Positions 9,201 through 15,811 of a DNA stretch of 64,000 bases are shown here, in pieces (the stretch's first letter is position 1; the number at the start of each line of letters is the position of its first letter). The translations under genes and the position numbers were made by a program. Below the pieces are notes generated by a model. That model saw nothing but the letters and a program-made list of their open reading frames with translations, ran no database searches and was not told where the DNA came from. Where the stretch lies: contig NZ_JAMGSL010000001.1 in NCBI RefSeq assembly GCF_025195125.1, positions 478,026-542,025 on the forward strand, written 5' to 3'. The DNA comes from Streptomyces sp. Je 1-79. Lineage in GTDB: Bacteria > Actinomycetota > Actinomycetes > Streptomycetales > Streptomycetaceae.

Positions 9201-9312
9201 GAGGGGCCCCGTCGGGGGACCAGAAGGCGATGCGGCCGGCCCGGGGCGGGTCGGCGGGCAGGAAGACGGCGGAGCAGCGGGCGAGTTCATCGAGTCTTCT
9301 GGACGACGACAA
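6283..9312 (-). CDS. SNF2-family DEAD/DEAH-box helicase
   Basis: This protein of about 1009 residues is a Swi2/Snf2 ATPase that should translocate on double-stranded DNA. Helicase motifs run from DDMGLGKT (motif I, about 550) through DEAQH (motif II, about 640) and LSGTPVENN (motif III) to the C-terminal lobe with LKAAGTGLNL and DRAYRIGQ (motif VI). The N-terminal half is a poorly conserved SNF2-associated region with a Thr/Ser/Asp repeat linker at about 380-400. The TTG at 9312 has GAGG 6 nt upstream; another TTG at 9324 is possible. It heads an operon with the SWIM gene. Confidence 0.92.
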   Translation of the reverse strand: MSSSRRLDELARCSAVFLPADPPRAGRIAFWSPDGAPPADDLPPMDDRLTVVADDVRPRTVPAVLLPVRDALPLLTRARFSDSASPAAAFWGAASLVALHLAARGLLLPGLTATDRDAWRAGPLGPEELAELRALAASMPPTAHAVPLLGVGEPPVDGPLPADGPPSGDEPLYLPEPEGLLRAFVDAVVDGLPRTPAAPLAAGGPAFAAEEPQELPAQRAWAADVAAGHDAGVRLSLRLELPGLSEREAPGFRAVLQIHSVADPTLVADAAEVWAGSGAAGAAFGPRARMDALLALRRAARAWAPLTPLLSAAVPDAVELADDEVTDLLGQAARSLTATGVRIHWPRDLAHRLTARAVIGPPDGDDTSTSTGTDTSTSMSTGTSTDADTDTGIGSLGRRSSALPSFLNADALLAFNWRFAIGEQQLTRAELDQLAEAGRPLVRLRDQWVLVDPAEVRRARAAQDRKVTPVDALGAVLTGTTEVDGRQVEVRATGWLEQLRARLDEPEGGPQEVPQPTALAATLRDYQLRGLNWLHRMTSLGLGGCLADDMGLGKTITLIALHLHRQSEPSTAGPTLVVCPTSLMGNWQREIERFAPGTPVRRFHGPTRSLENLAEGEFVLTTYGTMRLDTDQLAARTWGMVVADEAQHVKNPYSATAGQLRTIGAKARVALSGTPVENNLSELWAILDWTTPGLLGRLGTFRSRYASAVEGGEDPAAAERLASLVRPFLLRRRKSDPGIAPELPPKTETDRAVSLTKEQAGLYEAVVRETLAAIAEADGMERRGLVMKLLTGLKQICNHPAQYLKEERPRIDGRSGKLELLDELLDTILAEDASVLVFTQYVQMARLLERHLAARGVRTQFLHGGTPVAEREAMVARFQAGEVPVFLLSLKAAGTGLNLTRAGHVVHFDRWWNPAVEAQATDRAYRIGQTQPVQVHRLIAEGTIEDRIAEMLLRKRALADSVLGAGEAALTELTDAELADLVRLRGDGDRDRSGGARTGTGDRNGDDGR
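8140..8218 (-). repeat. Degenerate 6-bp repeat tract in the helicase gene
   Basis: A run of GTGCTG/GTGCCG/GTGTCG-type hexamers encodes an alternating Thr/Ser/Asp linker between the N-terminal region and the ATPase core. The reading frame is preserved. Confidence 0.75.
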
Positions 9313-9688
9313 CGCATTCCTCAAATTTGACTACTGGGGCCGAGCGGCCGAGGGTACAGGAACCGTCCGGACGCCCGTGAGCGGAATCGCCGTGACCTGC
9401 CTCACGTCCCGTACCTCCGCGCGCACGCGTGGCGGGAGAGCCCCCGGGCCCTACGCCCCCCGAGCCCTACGCCGCCCGACCCCTACGCCGCCCGACCAGC
9501 CACGACCCCCGACCCGCTACGACCCCTACGCCCCCTAGGGGTCGGGCCAGCCCCACCCCCGCCCCCAAGGCATCCCCCTGGGGCCTCGGGGGGTGACGCC
9601 ATGGCTGCGGAGGATGACCGATCCGTACGTTCGAGGGAGTCCGGGCGGCCCGCGCCCGGGTCACCGCCCACGGACACCGGAGACCTCC
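9313..9688. other. Divergent intergenic region between helicase and desaturase
   Basis: About 375 bp hold the promoters of the two divergent genes. Positions 9449-9496 contain three tandem 16-bp units (CCCTACGCCGCCCGAC; the last two identical, the first imperfect), with related fragments up to about 9535. I could not place a convincing -35/-10 pair for either gene and see no gene here. Confidence 0.6.
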
Positions 9689-10768
9689 ATGCCCCAGGCC
9701 ACCGCAACGCTCACGGCGCCCGATCGGAGCGCCGCGACCCGGCGCGGCGGCGGCAGCGAGTTCGCACCGCTCCTGCGCGCCGTCAAGGAGCAGGGCCTCC
9801 TGGAGCGCAGGGCCGGCTGGTACGCGCGCGGCATGGCGGTCAACTTCCTGGGACTGGCCGCCGTCGTCACGGGCCTCCTCCTGTTCGGCCCCTCCTGGTG
9901 GGCACTCCTGCTCGCCGTCCCGCTCGCCCTGCTCTCCGCCCGCGTCGCCTTCGTCGGCCACGACGCCGGACACGCCCAGATCAGCGCGGACCGGCGGCGG
10001 AACCGGATGATCCAGCTCGTCCACGCCAACCTGCTGCTCGGCATGAGCCAGGAGTGGTGGAACGACAAGCACAACCGCCACCACGCGAACCCCAACCACC
10101 TCGACAAGGACCCGGACGTCGTCGCCGACATCCTCGTGTTCGCGCAGCACCAGACCACCGGCCGCGCCGGCTTCCGCGGCTGGCTCACACGCCACCAGGC
10201 CTGGCTCTTCTTCCCGCTGACCACCCTGGAGGGCATCGCGCTGAAGGTGTACGGCTTCCAGGCCCTGTTCTCCGGGGACGGGCCCTTCCGGTCCCGGCGC
10301 GAGCGGCTCGTCGAAGGCGCCCTCCTCCTCGCCCATGTCGTCGGTTACGTGACGCTGCTGCTGTCGACGCTCACCGTCGGTCAGGCCCTCGTCTTCGCCC
10401 TGATCCACCAGATGCTCCTCGGGCTGCACCTGGGCATGGCCTTCGCCCCCAACCACAAGGGCATGGAGATGCCCGACGCCCACCCGGACGGCGACACCTG
10501 GGGGCATCTGCGCCGCCAGGTCCTCACGTCGCGCAACATCCGCGGCGGCCTCCTGACCGACTGGTTCCTCGGCGGGCTGAACTACCAGATCGAGCACCAC
10601 CTCTTCCCGAGCATGCCGCGGCCGCATCTTCGACTCGCCCAGCCCGCCGTGCGTGCGCACTGCCGTACGGTGGGTATCCCGTACACAGAGACCGGTTTCG
10701 TCGAGTCCTACCGACAGGCGCTCGGACATCTGCACGAGGTCGGGGAGCCGCTGCGCTCGGCAGCGTGA
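9689..10768 (+). CDS. Membrane fatty acid desaturase
   Basis: This 359-residue integral membrane di-iron desaturase introduces a double bond into acyl chains of lipids or acyl-CoA. All three His boxes are present: HDAGH (91-95), HNRHH (128-132) and QIEHH (300-304). Hydrophobic segments lie at about 50-90 and 205-255. The Q-x-x-HH third box is typical of the front-end/acyl-lipid group. The ATG at 9689 is chosen because the conserved protein begins there; the ribosome-binding site is modest. A 59-residue membrane protein follows after 16 nt, probably in the same transcript. Regioselectivity cannot be inferred. Confidence 0.9.
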   Translation: MPQATATLTAPDRSAATRRGGGSEFAPLLRAVKEQGLLERRAGWYARGMAVNFLGLAAVVTGLLLFGPSWWALLLAVPLALLSARVAFVGHDAGHAQISADRRRNRMIQLVHANLLLGMSQEWWNDKHNRHHANPNHLDKDPDVVADILVFAQHQTTGRAGFRGWLTRHQAWLFFPLTTLEGIALKVYGFQALFSGDGPFRSRRERLVEGALLLAHVVGYVTLLLSTLTVGQALVFALIHQMLLGLHLGMAFAPNHKGMEMPDAHPDGDTWGHLRRQVLTSRNIRGGLLTDWFLGGLNYQIEHHLFPSMPRPHLRLAQPAVRAHCRTVGIPYTETGFVESYRQALGHLHEVGEPLRSAA

Positions 10769-10784
10769 CAAGGAGGCGTCGGAC

Positions 10785-10964
10785 ATGACGACACGGACGA
10801 AGATCGTGATCGGGGGAGTGGCCGTCGGCCTCCTCCTGTGGCCCCTCATCGGGTTCTGGTTCTCCTTGCTGATCGTGCTCGGAGTCCCGGCCGTGGCATA
10901 CCTGGCCCTGGACCCGAGCCAGCGGCGCCGGCTGCGGCGGATCTCCCGCAAGGAGCTCCGCTGA
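10785..10964 (+). CDS. Small membrane protein downstream of desaturase
   Basis: This 59-residue protein has two closely spaced hydrophobic stretches (about 7-26 and 26-42) and a basic C-terminus (QRRRLRRISRKELR). AGGAGG lies 9 nt before the ATG. It is too short and plain for family assignment. Tight linkage to the desaturase and its membrane character suggest an accessory or an unrelated small envelope protein. Confidence 0.75.
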   Translation: MTTRTKIVIGGVAVGLLLWPLIGFWFSLLIVLGVPAVAYLALDPSQRRRLRRISRKELR

Positions 10965-11002
10965 CCGCCGACCGTCGAGGGGAGATCCACGACGGTCGGC
11001 GG
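10965..11002 (+). terminator. Terminator after the desaturase operon
   Basis: Perfect 13-nt arms at 10965-10977 and 10990-11002 with a 12-nt loop, beginning right after the stop codon and followed by GCCGCTTT. It may also serve the convergent esterase gene. Confidence 0.85.
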
Positions 11003-11036
11003 GCCGCTTTGACCCTCCGGCCTGCGGCCCCCTGCC

Positions 11037-12437
11037 CTACGGAGTCCTCAGCGCGCAGGAGTTGACCAGGTCACCGCCCGCCGGCCGTGCGATCGTACGG
11101 TCCGCGGGCGGAGCCGTACCCTCCTCGACCCACTCGCGCAGCGCCGCGAACGCCGAGCGGTAGCAGGGCAGGACGGGCCGCAGCCGGTCCGGGTAGGTGT
11201 CGTACAGACCGTCGGTGTGGGTGCCGTCCTCGACCGTGTAGTACCGGTGCTTCCCGGACCGGCCCCGCGCGTCGATCATCCCGGCGTACACGTCGGAGTC
11301 GGTCGCGATCGGCAGCAGCGTGTCCAGATCGCCGTGCAGGGTGATGAGCGGCTTGCCGATGCGCCCGGTCAGCGCGACCCTGGCGACCGCCCGGCGTACG
11401 GAGGCGGGGCGGGAGGCGTAGTCGTACGAGGCGTCGGAGGCGCACGGGGCGAGGATCTGCTCGATCGTGGTACCGGCCGTCGTGCCGGGGCACGCGGGGT
11501 CGTACGTCGGGTCGAACTCGGCCCGGAAGATCTTCTGCGTCAGGCCCCAGTACGCCTGCTCGTGGTAAGGCCACAGGAAGCGCGAGCCGGGGGCGAAACC
11601 GGCGTCGATCAGGTCCTCGTCGGAGGCCTGCCCGAGGCTGCGGGCGACGGTGACCGGCAGACTCGTGAGGAGGTTGGGCCCGCGGGTCGTCCAGAGGACG
11701 CCTTCCCAGTCGACCCCGCCGTCGTACAGCTCGGGGTGGTTCTCCAGCTGCCAGCGGGTCAGGTAGCCGGCGTTGGAGATGCCCGTCATGTACGTGTGCC
11801 GGGGCGCCCGGCCGTAGTGCTGCCGCACGGTCTTCCTGGCGGCCTTCGTCAGCTCGGTCACCCGCCGGTTCCACTCGGCGACCGCGTCGCCGGGCTTACG
11901 TCCGTCGGTGAAGAAGTCCGGCCCGGTGTTGCCCTTGTCGGTGGCGGCGTAGGCGAAGCCCTGGGCCAGGACGTGGTCGGAGATGAGGGCGTCGGTGGAG
12001 TACTGGCGCCGGGTGCCGGGCGCGCCGGTGACGACCAGACCGCCGTTCCAGTTCTCGGGGAGCCGGATCACGAACTGGGCGTCGTGGGCCCAGCCGTGCG
12101 TGGCGTTGAGACGGGAGTCGTCGGGGAAGTAGCCGTCGATCTGGACGCCGGGAACGCCGGAGGGATTCCGGGTCCCCTTCGCCGCGAGCCCGGCCTGGTC
12201 GGCCCAATCGGTGTACGGGGTGCCCGCGAGACCCGCGGTCGTCAGGTCGGCGAGGCACGCCGTCTCCTGGTACTCGGCGCCCGATACATGGATCCGGTGC
12301 GCGCTCGCGCAGCCGGGCGGCCGGGGACCGGGCTCGGCCCCGGCCGGAACGGCGGGACCGACGAGGGTCAGGCCGGTGAGGCCGGTCAGGAGCGCGGCGA
12401 GCAGCGGAACGCCTCGGAACAGGCGCGTGGACGGCAT
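11037..12437 (-). CDS. Secreted alpha/beta-hydrolase esterase (tannase / feruloyl-esterase-like)
   Basis: This 466-residue exported protein has a signal peptide at about 1-35 (MPSTRLFRG, hydrophobic core, PAGA). The mature part has the nucleophile motif GISNAG, a downstream ITLHGDLDTLLP segment that likely holds the catalytic Asp, and a DGTHTDG segment with the His. Several Cys pairs could form disulfides. The layout fits the tannase/feruloyl-esterase or 3-hydroxybutyrate-oligomer-hydrolase-like group; the substrate is not determined. The ATG at 12437 has GGAGG 8 nt upstream and starts a proper signal peptide, so the longer frame to 12524 is rejected. Confidence 0.78.
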   Translation of the reverse strand: MPSTRLFRGVPLLAALLTGLTGLTLVGPAVPAGAEPGPRPPGCASAHRIHVSGAEYQETACLADLTTAGLAGTPYTDWADQAGLAAKGTRNPSGVPGVQIDGYFPDDSRLNATHGWAHDAQFVIRLPENWNGGLVVTGAPGTRRQYSTDALISDHVLAQGFAYAATDKGNTGPDFFTDGRKPGDAVAEWNRRVTELTKAARKTVRQHYGRAPRHTYMTGISNAGYLTRWQLENHPELYDGGVDWEGVLWTTRGPNLLTSLPVTVARSLGQASDEDLIDAGFAPGSRFLWPYHEQAYWGLTQKIFRAEFDPTYDPACPGTTAGTTIEQILAPCASDASYDYASRPASVRRAVARVALTGRIGKPLITLHGDLDTLLPIATDSDVYAGMIDARGRSGKHRYYTVEDGTHTDGLYDTYPDRLRPVLPCYRSAFAALREWVEEGTAPPADRTIARPAGGDLVNSCALRTP

Positions 12438-12550
12438 GGACGGCCTCCGGTGGGACGACGGGAAGGGGGTGCGCCGCCACATCGTGGGGTCGCCGCCTTC
12501 CGTACGGCCATGGTTCCGCGCCACACCTCGGGCCTTGGGCCCATGTGGGA

Positions 12551-13462
12551 TCAGGTGGGGCGGACCGCGATCGCGTCCAGGGCCTCCAGGAGGGCCGGCA
12601 GCTTGGGGCCGCGGGCCACGGGGAGGACTTCGCGCGGCTCGTCGTCCAGCAGGACGAAGGCCATGTCGTCGGTCCGCGCGACCAGGGACCAGCCGGGGCC
12701 GTCGGCCCGGAGCATCCGCGCCTCACCGGTCGCGAAACTGGACCGCACCCGGCCCACCGGCGGGGCGTCCTCCAGATAGCCGCGCAGCTCGGCGAGGGCG
12801 CGGCGGACACCGTCGTAGGGGTCGGGCGACGCATCGGAGGCCTCCGCGCCCGTACGAGCTCCCTCGGCGCCCGTGCGAGCTCCCTGGACCTCTGCGGCCT
12901 CCGCGCCCGCGCCGGCGCCCTGGACCTCTGCGGCCTCCGCGTTCTCGGTGCCGGTGCCGGTGCCGGTGCCGGTGGGTGTGGGCCCGTCCTCGTCCATCTG
13001 CGCCCGCCAGGCCGCCCACTGGAGCGCCACCTCGTCGGCGCCGAGCCTGCGCTGCGGCGCGCCCCAGCCGTCGCCGTCCGGCGGGGACAGCGGGGCGCGG
13101 TCGCCCTCCTCGGGCTCCGGGTCGTGCGGGGCCGGCAGGCCGGGCGCGGCCGTGGCCACGGCGAGAGGCCAGCCGGGGAGAGCCGCCACGACGGAACGCT
13201 CGTCGGGGGAGAGGTCGTACTCCATCCCGCAGTCCCAGGAGGCGATGGCCACGGCGACCAGGGACACGTCGTCGACGATCACGGTCCACCGGGCGCCCTC
13301 GCCGTCCTGGCCGAGGACCAGTCCGTACCCCTCGGCGTACGGTTCGAGCCCCATCGCCGCGCATGCGGCCGGGTAGTCGTCGCCCAGCACGCTCGGAAAC
13401 TGCGCGGGCGTGAGCAGCACGGCGGTCAGCACATACAGCGCGTCGTCGTCGGCGGTAGCCAC
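12551..13462 (-). CDS. Protein of unknown function with repeat linker
   Basis: I do not recognise this 303-residue protein. It has an N-terminal globular part (about 1-150, PYAEGYGLVLGQDGEGARWTVIVDDVSL), a repeat-derived linker (about 163-205: TGTGTG then AEVQGA/RTGAEG units) and a C-terminal globular part ending in KLPALLEALDAIAVRP. The two halves could be related folds like those of SUKH/SseB-type proteins, but I cannot show it. The GTG at 13462 has GGGGAGG 5 nt upstream, so it is preferred to the start at 13495. No operon partner is evident. Confidence 0.7.
   Translation of the reverse strand: MATADDDALYVLTAVLLTPAQFPSVLGDDYPAACAAMGLEPYAEGYGLVLGQDGEGARWTVIVDDVSLVAVAIASWDCGMEYDLSPDERSVVAALPGWPLAVATAAPGLPAPHDPEPEEGDRAPLSPPDGDGWGAPQRRLGADEVALQWAAWRAQMDEDGPTPTGTGTGTGTENAEAAEVQGAGAGAEAAEVQGARTGAEGARTGAEASDASPDPYDGVRRALAELRGYLEDAPPVGRVRSSFATGEARMLRADGPGWSLVARTDDMAFVLLDDEPREVLPVARGPKLPALLEALDAIAVRPT
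12840..12978 (-). repeat. In-frame tandem repeats in the unknown gene at 12.5-13.5 kb
   Basis: Three repeat types sit side by side: a ~24-bp unit around GCGCCCGTGCGAGCTCCCT, a duplicated GGACCTCTGCGGCCTCCGCG, and six or so GGTGCC hexamers (about 12948-12973). All keep the frame and encode a flexible linker. Confidence 0.75.
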
Positions 13463-13561
13463 AGCAGCCTCCCCATCTGGTCGTCGGCGCACCATAACCA
13501 GTGGGTAACCCGCGCGTCGAGAGTCTCCGGCAGGAATCTGGCACGGCCGGTTCCGTACGGA

Positions 13562-13867
13562 TCAGACGGGCGGCAGTCCGAGCAGCGAGCGCGCCACGGT
13601 CTCGGGAGACTCGTCGCGCTCACGGGCGAGGGCGATCACCGCCCGGCAGGCGAGTTCGTTGATCCCGAAGGAGAGGGCCTCGGGGGACACCCAGGTGACG
13701 GCCTCGTCGATCCGGTCCTGGTCGTCCTCCACGCAGCCCGTGACGTACGTCGCCGCGGCCTCGAAGATGTTGTGCTGCCGTCGCACCGGGGCGGGCTTGC
13801 GGGGTGCGTCCGGTGCGCGTCGCGCGGCCGGCAGGAGGGCGTTGAAGATCGCTCGCACACGGGCCAT
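13562..13867 (-). CDS. Small protein of unknown function
   Basis: This 101-residue protein begins MARVRAIFNALLPAARR and continues with a predicted helical body (NIFEAAATYVTGCVEDDQDRIDEAVTWVSPEALSFGINELACRAVIALARERDE). GGAAGG lies 9 nt before the ATG at 13867; the longer start at 13909 has no better signal. Codon use is normal for the window. No family recognised. Confidence 0.65.
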   Translation of the reverse strand: MARVRAIFNALLPAARRAPDAPRKPAPVRRQHNIFEAAATYVTGCVEDDQDRIDEAVTWVSPEALSFGINELACRAVIALARERDESPETVARSLLGLPPV

Positions 13868-14049
13868 GGCCTGCCGCCTTCCCCGGACACGGCTGCCCGG
13901 CACCTCCACGGTAGACAGGGAAGTGCCGGGAAAGAAGGGTGCGTCGGGCGTCTCCCCACGCGGTCGACACCCCCGTCCGGACGCACCGCCCGGACGCAGC
14001 GTCCGGGTGTGCGCCCCTCCGCGCCCTCATGCCCGACGGCGCCAGGCCC

Positions 14050-14652
14050 TCACCGGTCCTCGCGTACGGCGAGTACGAGATAACGGTCGTCCTCGTCCAC
14101 GTAACTGACCATCCGCCACCCAGAACCGGAAAGAAGCGGACGCACGTTGGGCTCGGCGCGCAGGTCTTCCTCGGTGATCTGCCGTCCGTGGCGGGCGGCG
14201 AGGGCGACCCTGCCGATGGGATGGAAGAGGGCGAGCCCACCGCCGGGGCGCACGACCCGGGCCAGTTCGCGCAGGTCGGCGGCCGGGTCCGCCAGATGGG
14301 AGATGAGTCCCGCGCCGAACACGGCGTCGAGCGCCCCGTCACGCAGCGGCAGCCGGGCGACGTCGGTGAGGACCAGGGCCGCGGCCTTGTCACGCCCGGC
14401 CCGCACCGCCTCGCCGAGCATCTCGGGGGTCAGGTCCGCGCCGATCACGGTCCCCGTCGGTCCCACGGCGGAGCGGAGCGCGGGCAGCGCCCTGCCCGTC
14501 CCGCACCCCGCGTCGAGCACGGCGGCGCCGGGGCGCAGGCCGAGATCGGCGACCGCGGCGGCGTACGCGGGACCGTCGTCCGGGAAGCGGGAGTCCCAGC
14601 CGGCGGCGCGGGGACCGAAGAACTCCTGGACACGAGTGGGATCATCGCTCAT
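14050..14652 (-). CDS. Class I SAM-dependent methyltransferase
   Basis: This 200-residue protein has a Rossmann methyltransferase fold: motif I VLDAGCGTGRALPAL near residue 46, the acidic end of beta2 (GADLTPEMLGEA), LPLRDGALDAVFG (motif II) and ELARVVRPGGGLALF (motif III). It resembles UbiE/Methyltransf_11 proteins acting on small molecules, but the substrate is unknown. The ATG at 14652 (MSDDPTRVQEFF) is chosen since the upstream 29 codons are atypical. It diverges from the MHYT gene. Confidence 0.85.
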   Translation of the reverse strand: MSDDPTRVQEFFGPRAAGWDSRFPDDGPAYAAAVADLGLRPGAAVLDAGCGTGRALPALRSAVGPTGTVIGADLTPEMLGEAVRAGRDKAAALVLTDVARLPLRDGALDAVFGAGLISHLADPAADLRELARVVRPGGGLALFHPIGRVALAARHGRQITEEDLRAEPNVRPLLSGSGWRMVSYVDEDDRYLVLAVREDR

Positions 14653-14803
14653 GTGTGCATGATGCCTCAGCCTCAGGGGTGAACGCCCTGTGTGCACGTT
14701 CGAGCGCGGCTCGATCGTTCTGGAACATCTCTGCGTCATATTCCATCAGCTTTCGAAATGCGCCCCTGATGCGCCCCCTTGTGCGGTCTAGCGTCCCTGA
14801 GTC

Positions 14804-15721
14804 ATGGGACACCTGGACCACGCCGCCTTCGGCTGGCTGACACCTGTGCTGTCGTACGCGATGGCCTGCATAGGCGCCGCGCTCGGGCTGCGCTGCACCG
14901 TACGAGCGCTCGACGCGACCGGCCGATCGCGACGCAACTGGCTGCTCACCGCCGCGTCCGCCATCGGCACCGGAATCTGGACGATGCACTTCGTCGCGAT
15001 GCTCGGCTTCGGTGTCACCGGGACCGACGTCCGCTTCGACGTTCCGCTGACCATCCTCAGCCTGCTCATCGCCATAGCCGTCGTCGGAGTCGGTGTCTTC
15101 GCGGTCGGCCACGGCGGCGACCGGGGCCGCTCGCTGCTGATCGGCGGCCTGACGACCGGCATCGGCGTCGCGAGCATGCACTACATGGGGATGGCCGCCC
15201 TGCGCCTGCACGGGCGGGTGACGTACGACCCGGTGCTCGTCGCGCTGTCCGTCGGCATCGCCGTCGTCGCCGCGACGGCCGCACTGTGGGCCGCACTCAA
15301 CATCCACGCGCCGACCGCCGTCGCGCTCGCCTCGCTCGTCATGGGAGCGGCCGTCACCAGCATGCACTACACGGGCATGTTCGCCGTCGAGGTCGAGGTG
15401 GTCCCCTCCACGGCGGGGCTCCCCGGCGTGACCGCCATGCAGTTCATCTTCCCCCTCGCCGTCGGCCTCGGCTCCTACCTCTTCATCACCTCCGCCTTCG
15501 TCGCCCTCTCCCCGACAGCCAAAGAGCGCGCCGCGTACGCCTCGGCCGAACGGCTCACGGAACCGGACGAGCGCGCGGTCGACGTGGCGCCCCCCGGCTT
15601 CCGCACCCAGAGCCCCGAAGGCGACCCGGGCGAGGGGACGACCCACACCAGGACAGGCCACGGCCCGCCCTCCTACGCCTACCCGGCGGGCCCGGTGGAC
15701 ACAGGTCCCGCCCGCAGCTGA
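14804..15721 (+). CDS. MHYT-domain membrane sensor protein
   Basis: This 305-residue protein has about seven membrane helices in the first 235 residues. It carries the repeated MHYT-family signatures WTMHFVAM (about 59), SMHYMGM (about 125) and SMHYTGM (about 186). MHYT domains are proposed to bind copper and sense O2, CO or NO. The tail (about 235-305) is hydrophilic and carries no output domain, so signalling would need a partner. The conservon histidine kinase starts 90 nt downstream on the same strand, making it a plausible partner, but that is inference. Confidence 0.87.
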   Translation: MGHLDHAAFGWLTPVLSYAMACIGAALGLRCTVRALDATGRSRRNWLLTAASAIGTGIWTMHFVAMLGFGVTGTDVRFDVPLTILSLLIAIAVVGVGVFAVGHGGDRGRSLLIGGLTTGIGVASMHYMGMAALRLHGRVTYDPVLVALSVGIAVVAATAALWAALNIHAPTAVALASLVMGAAVTSMHYTGMFAVEVEVVPSTAGLPGVTAMQFIFPLAVGLGSYLFITSAFVALSPTAKERAAYASAERLTEPDERAVDVAPPGFRTQSPEGDPGEGTTHTRTGHGPPSYAYPAGPVDTGPARS

Positions 15722-15811
15722 AGCCCGACCTCCTGTCCCAGGGCCCGACGCGCGGGCCGGCGCGGGGCACGCACATCGCACCAGGACAGACGCAGCCGGA
15801 ACGAGGAGGCC

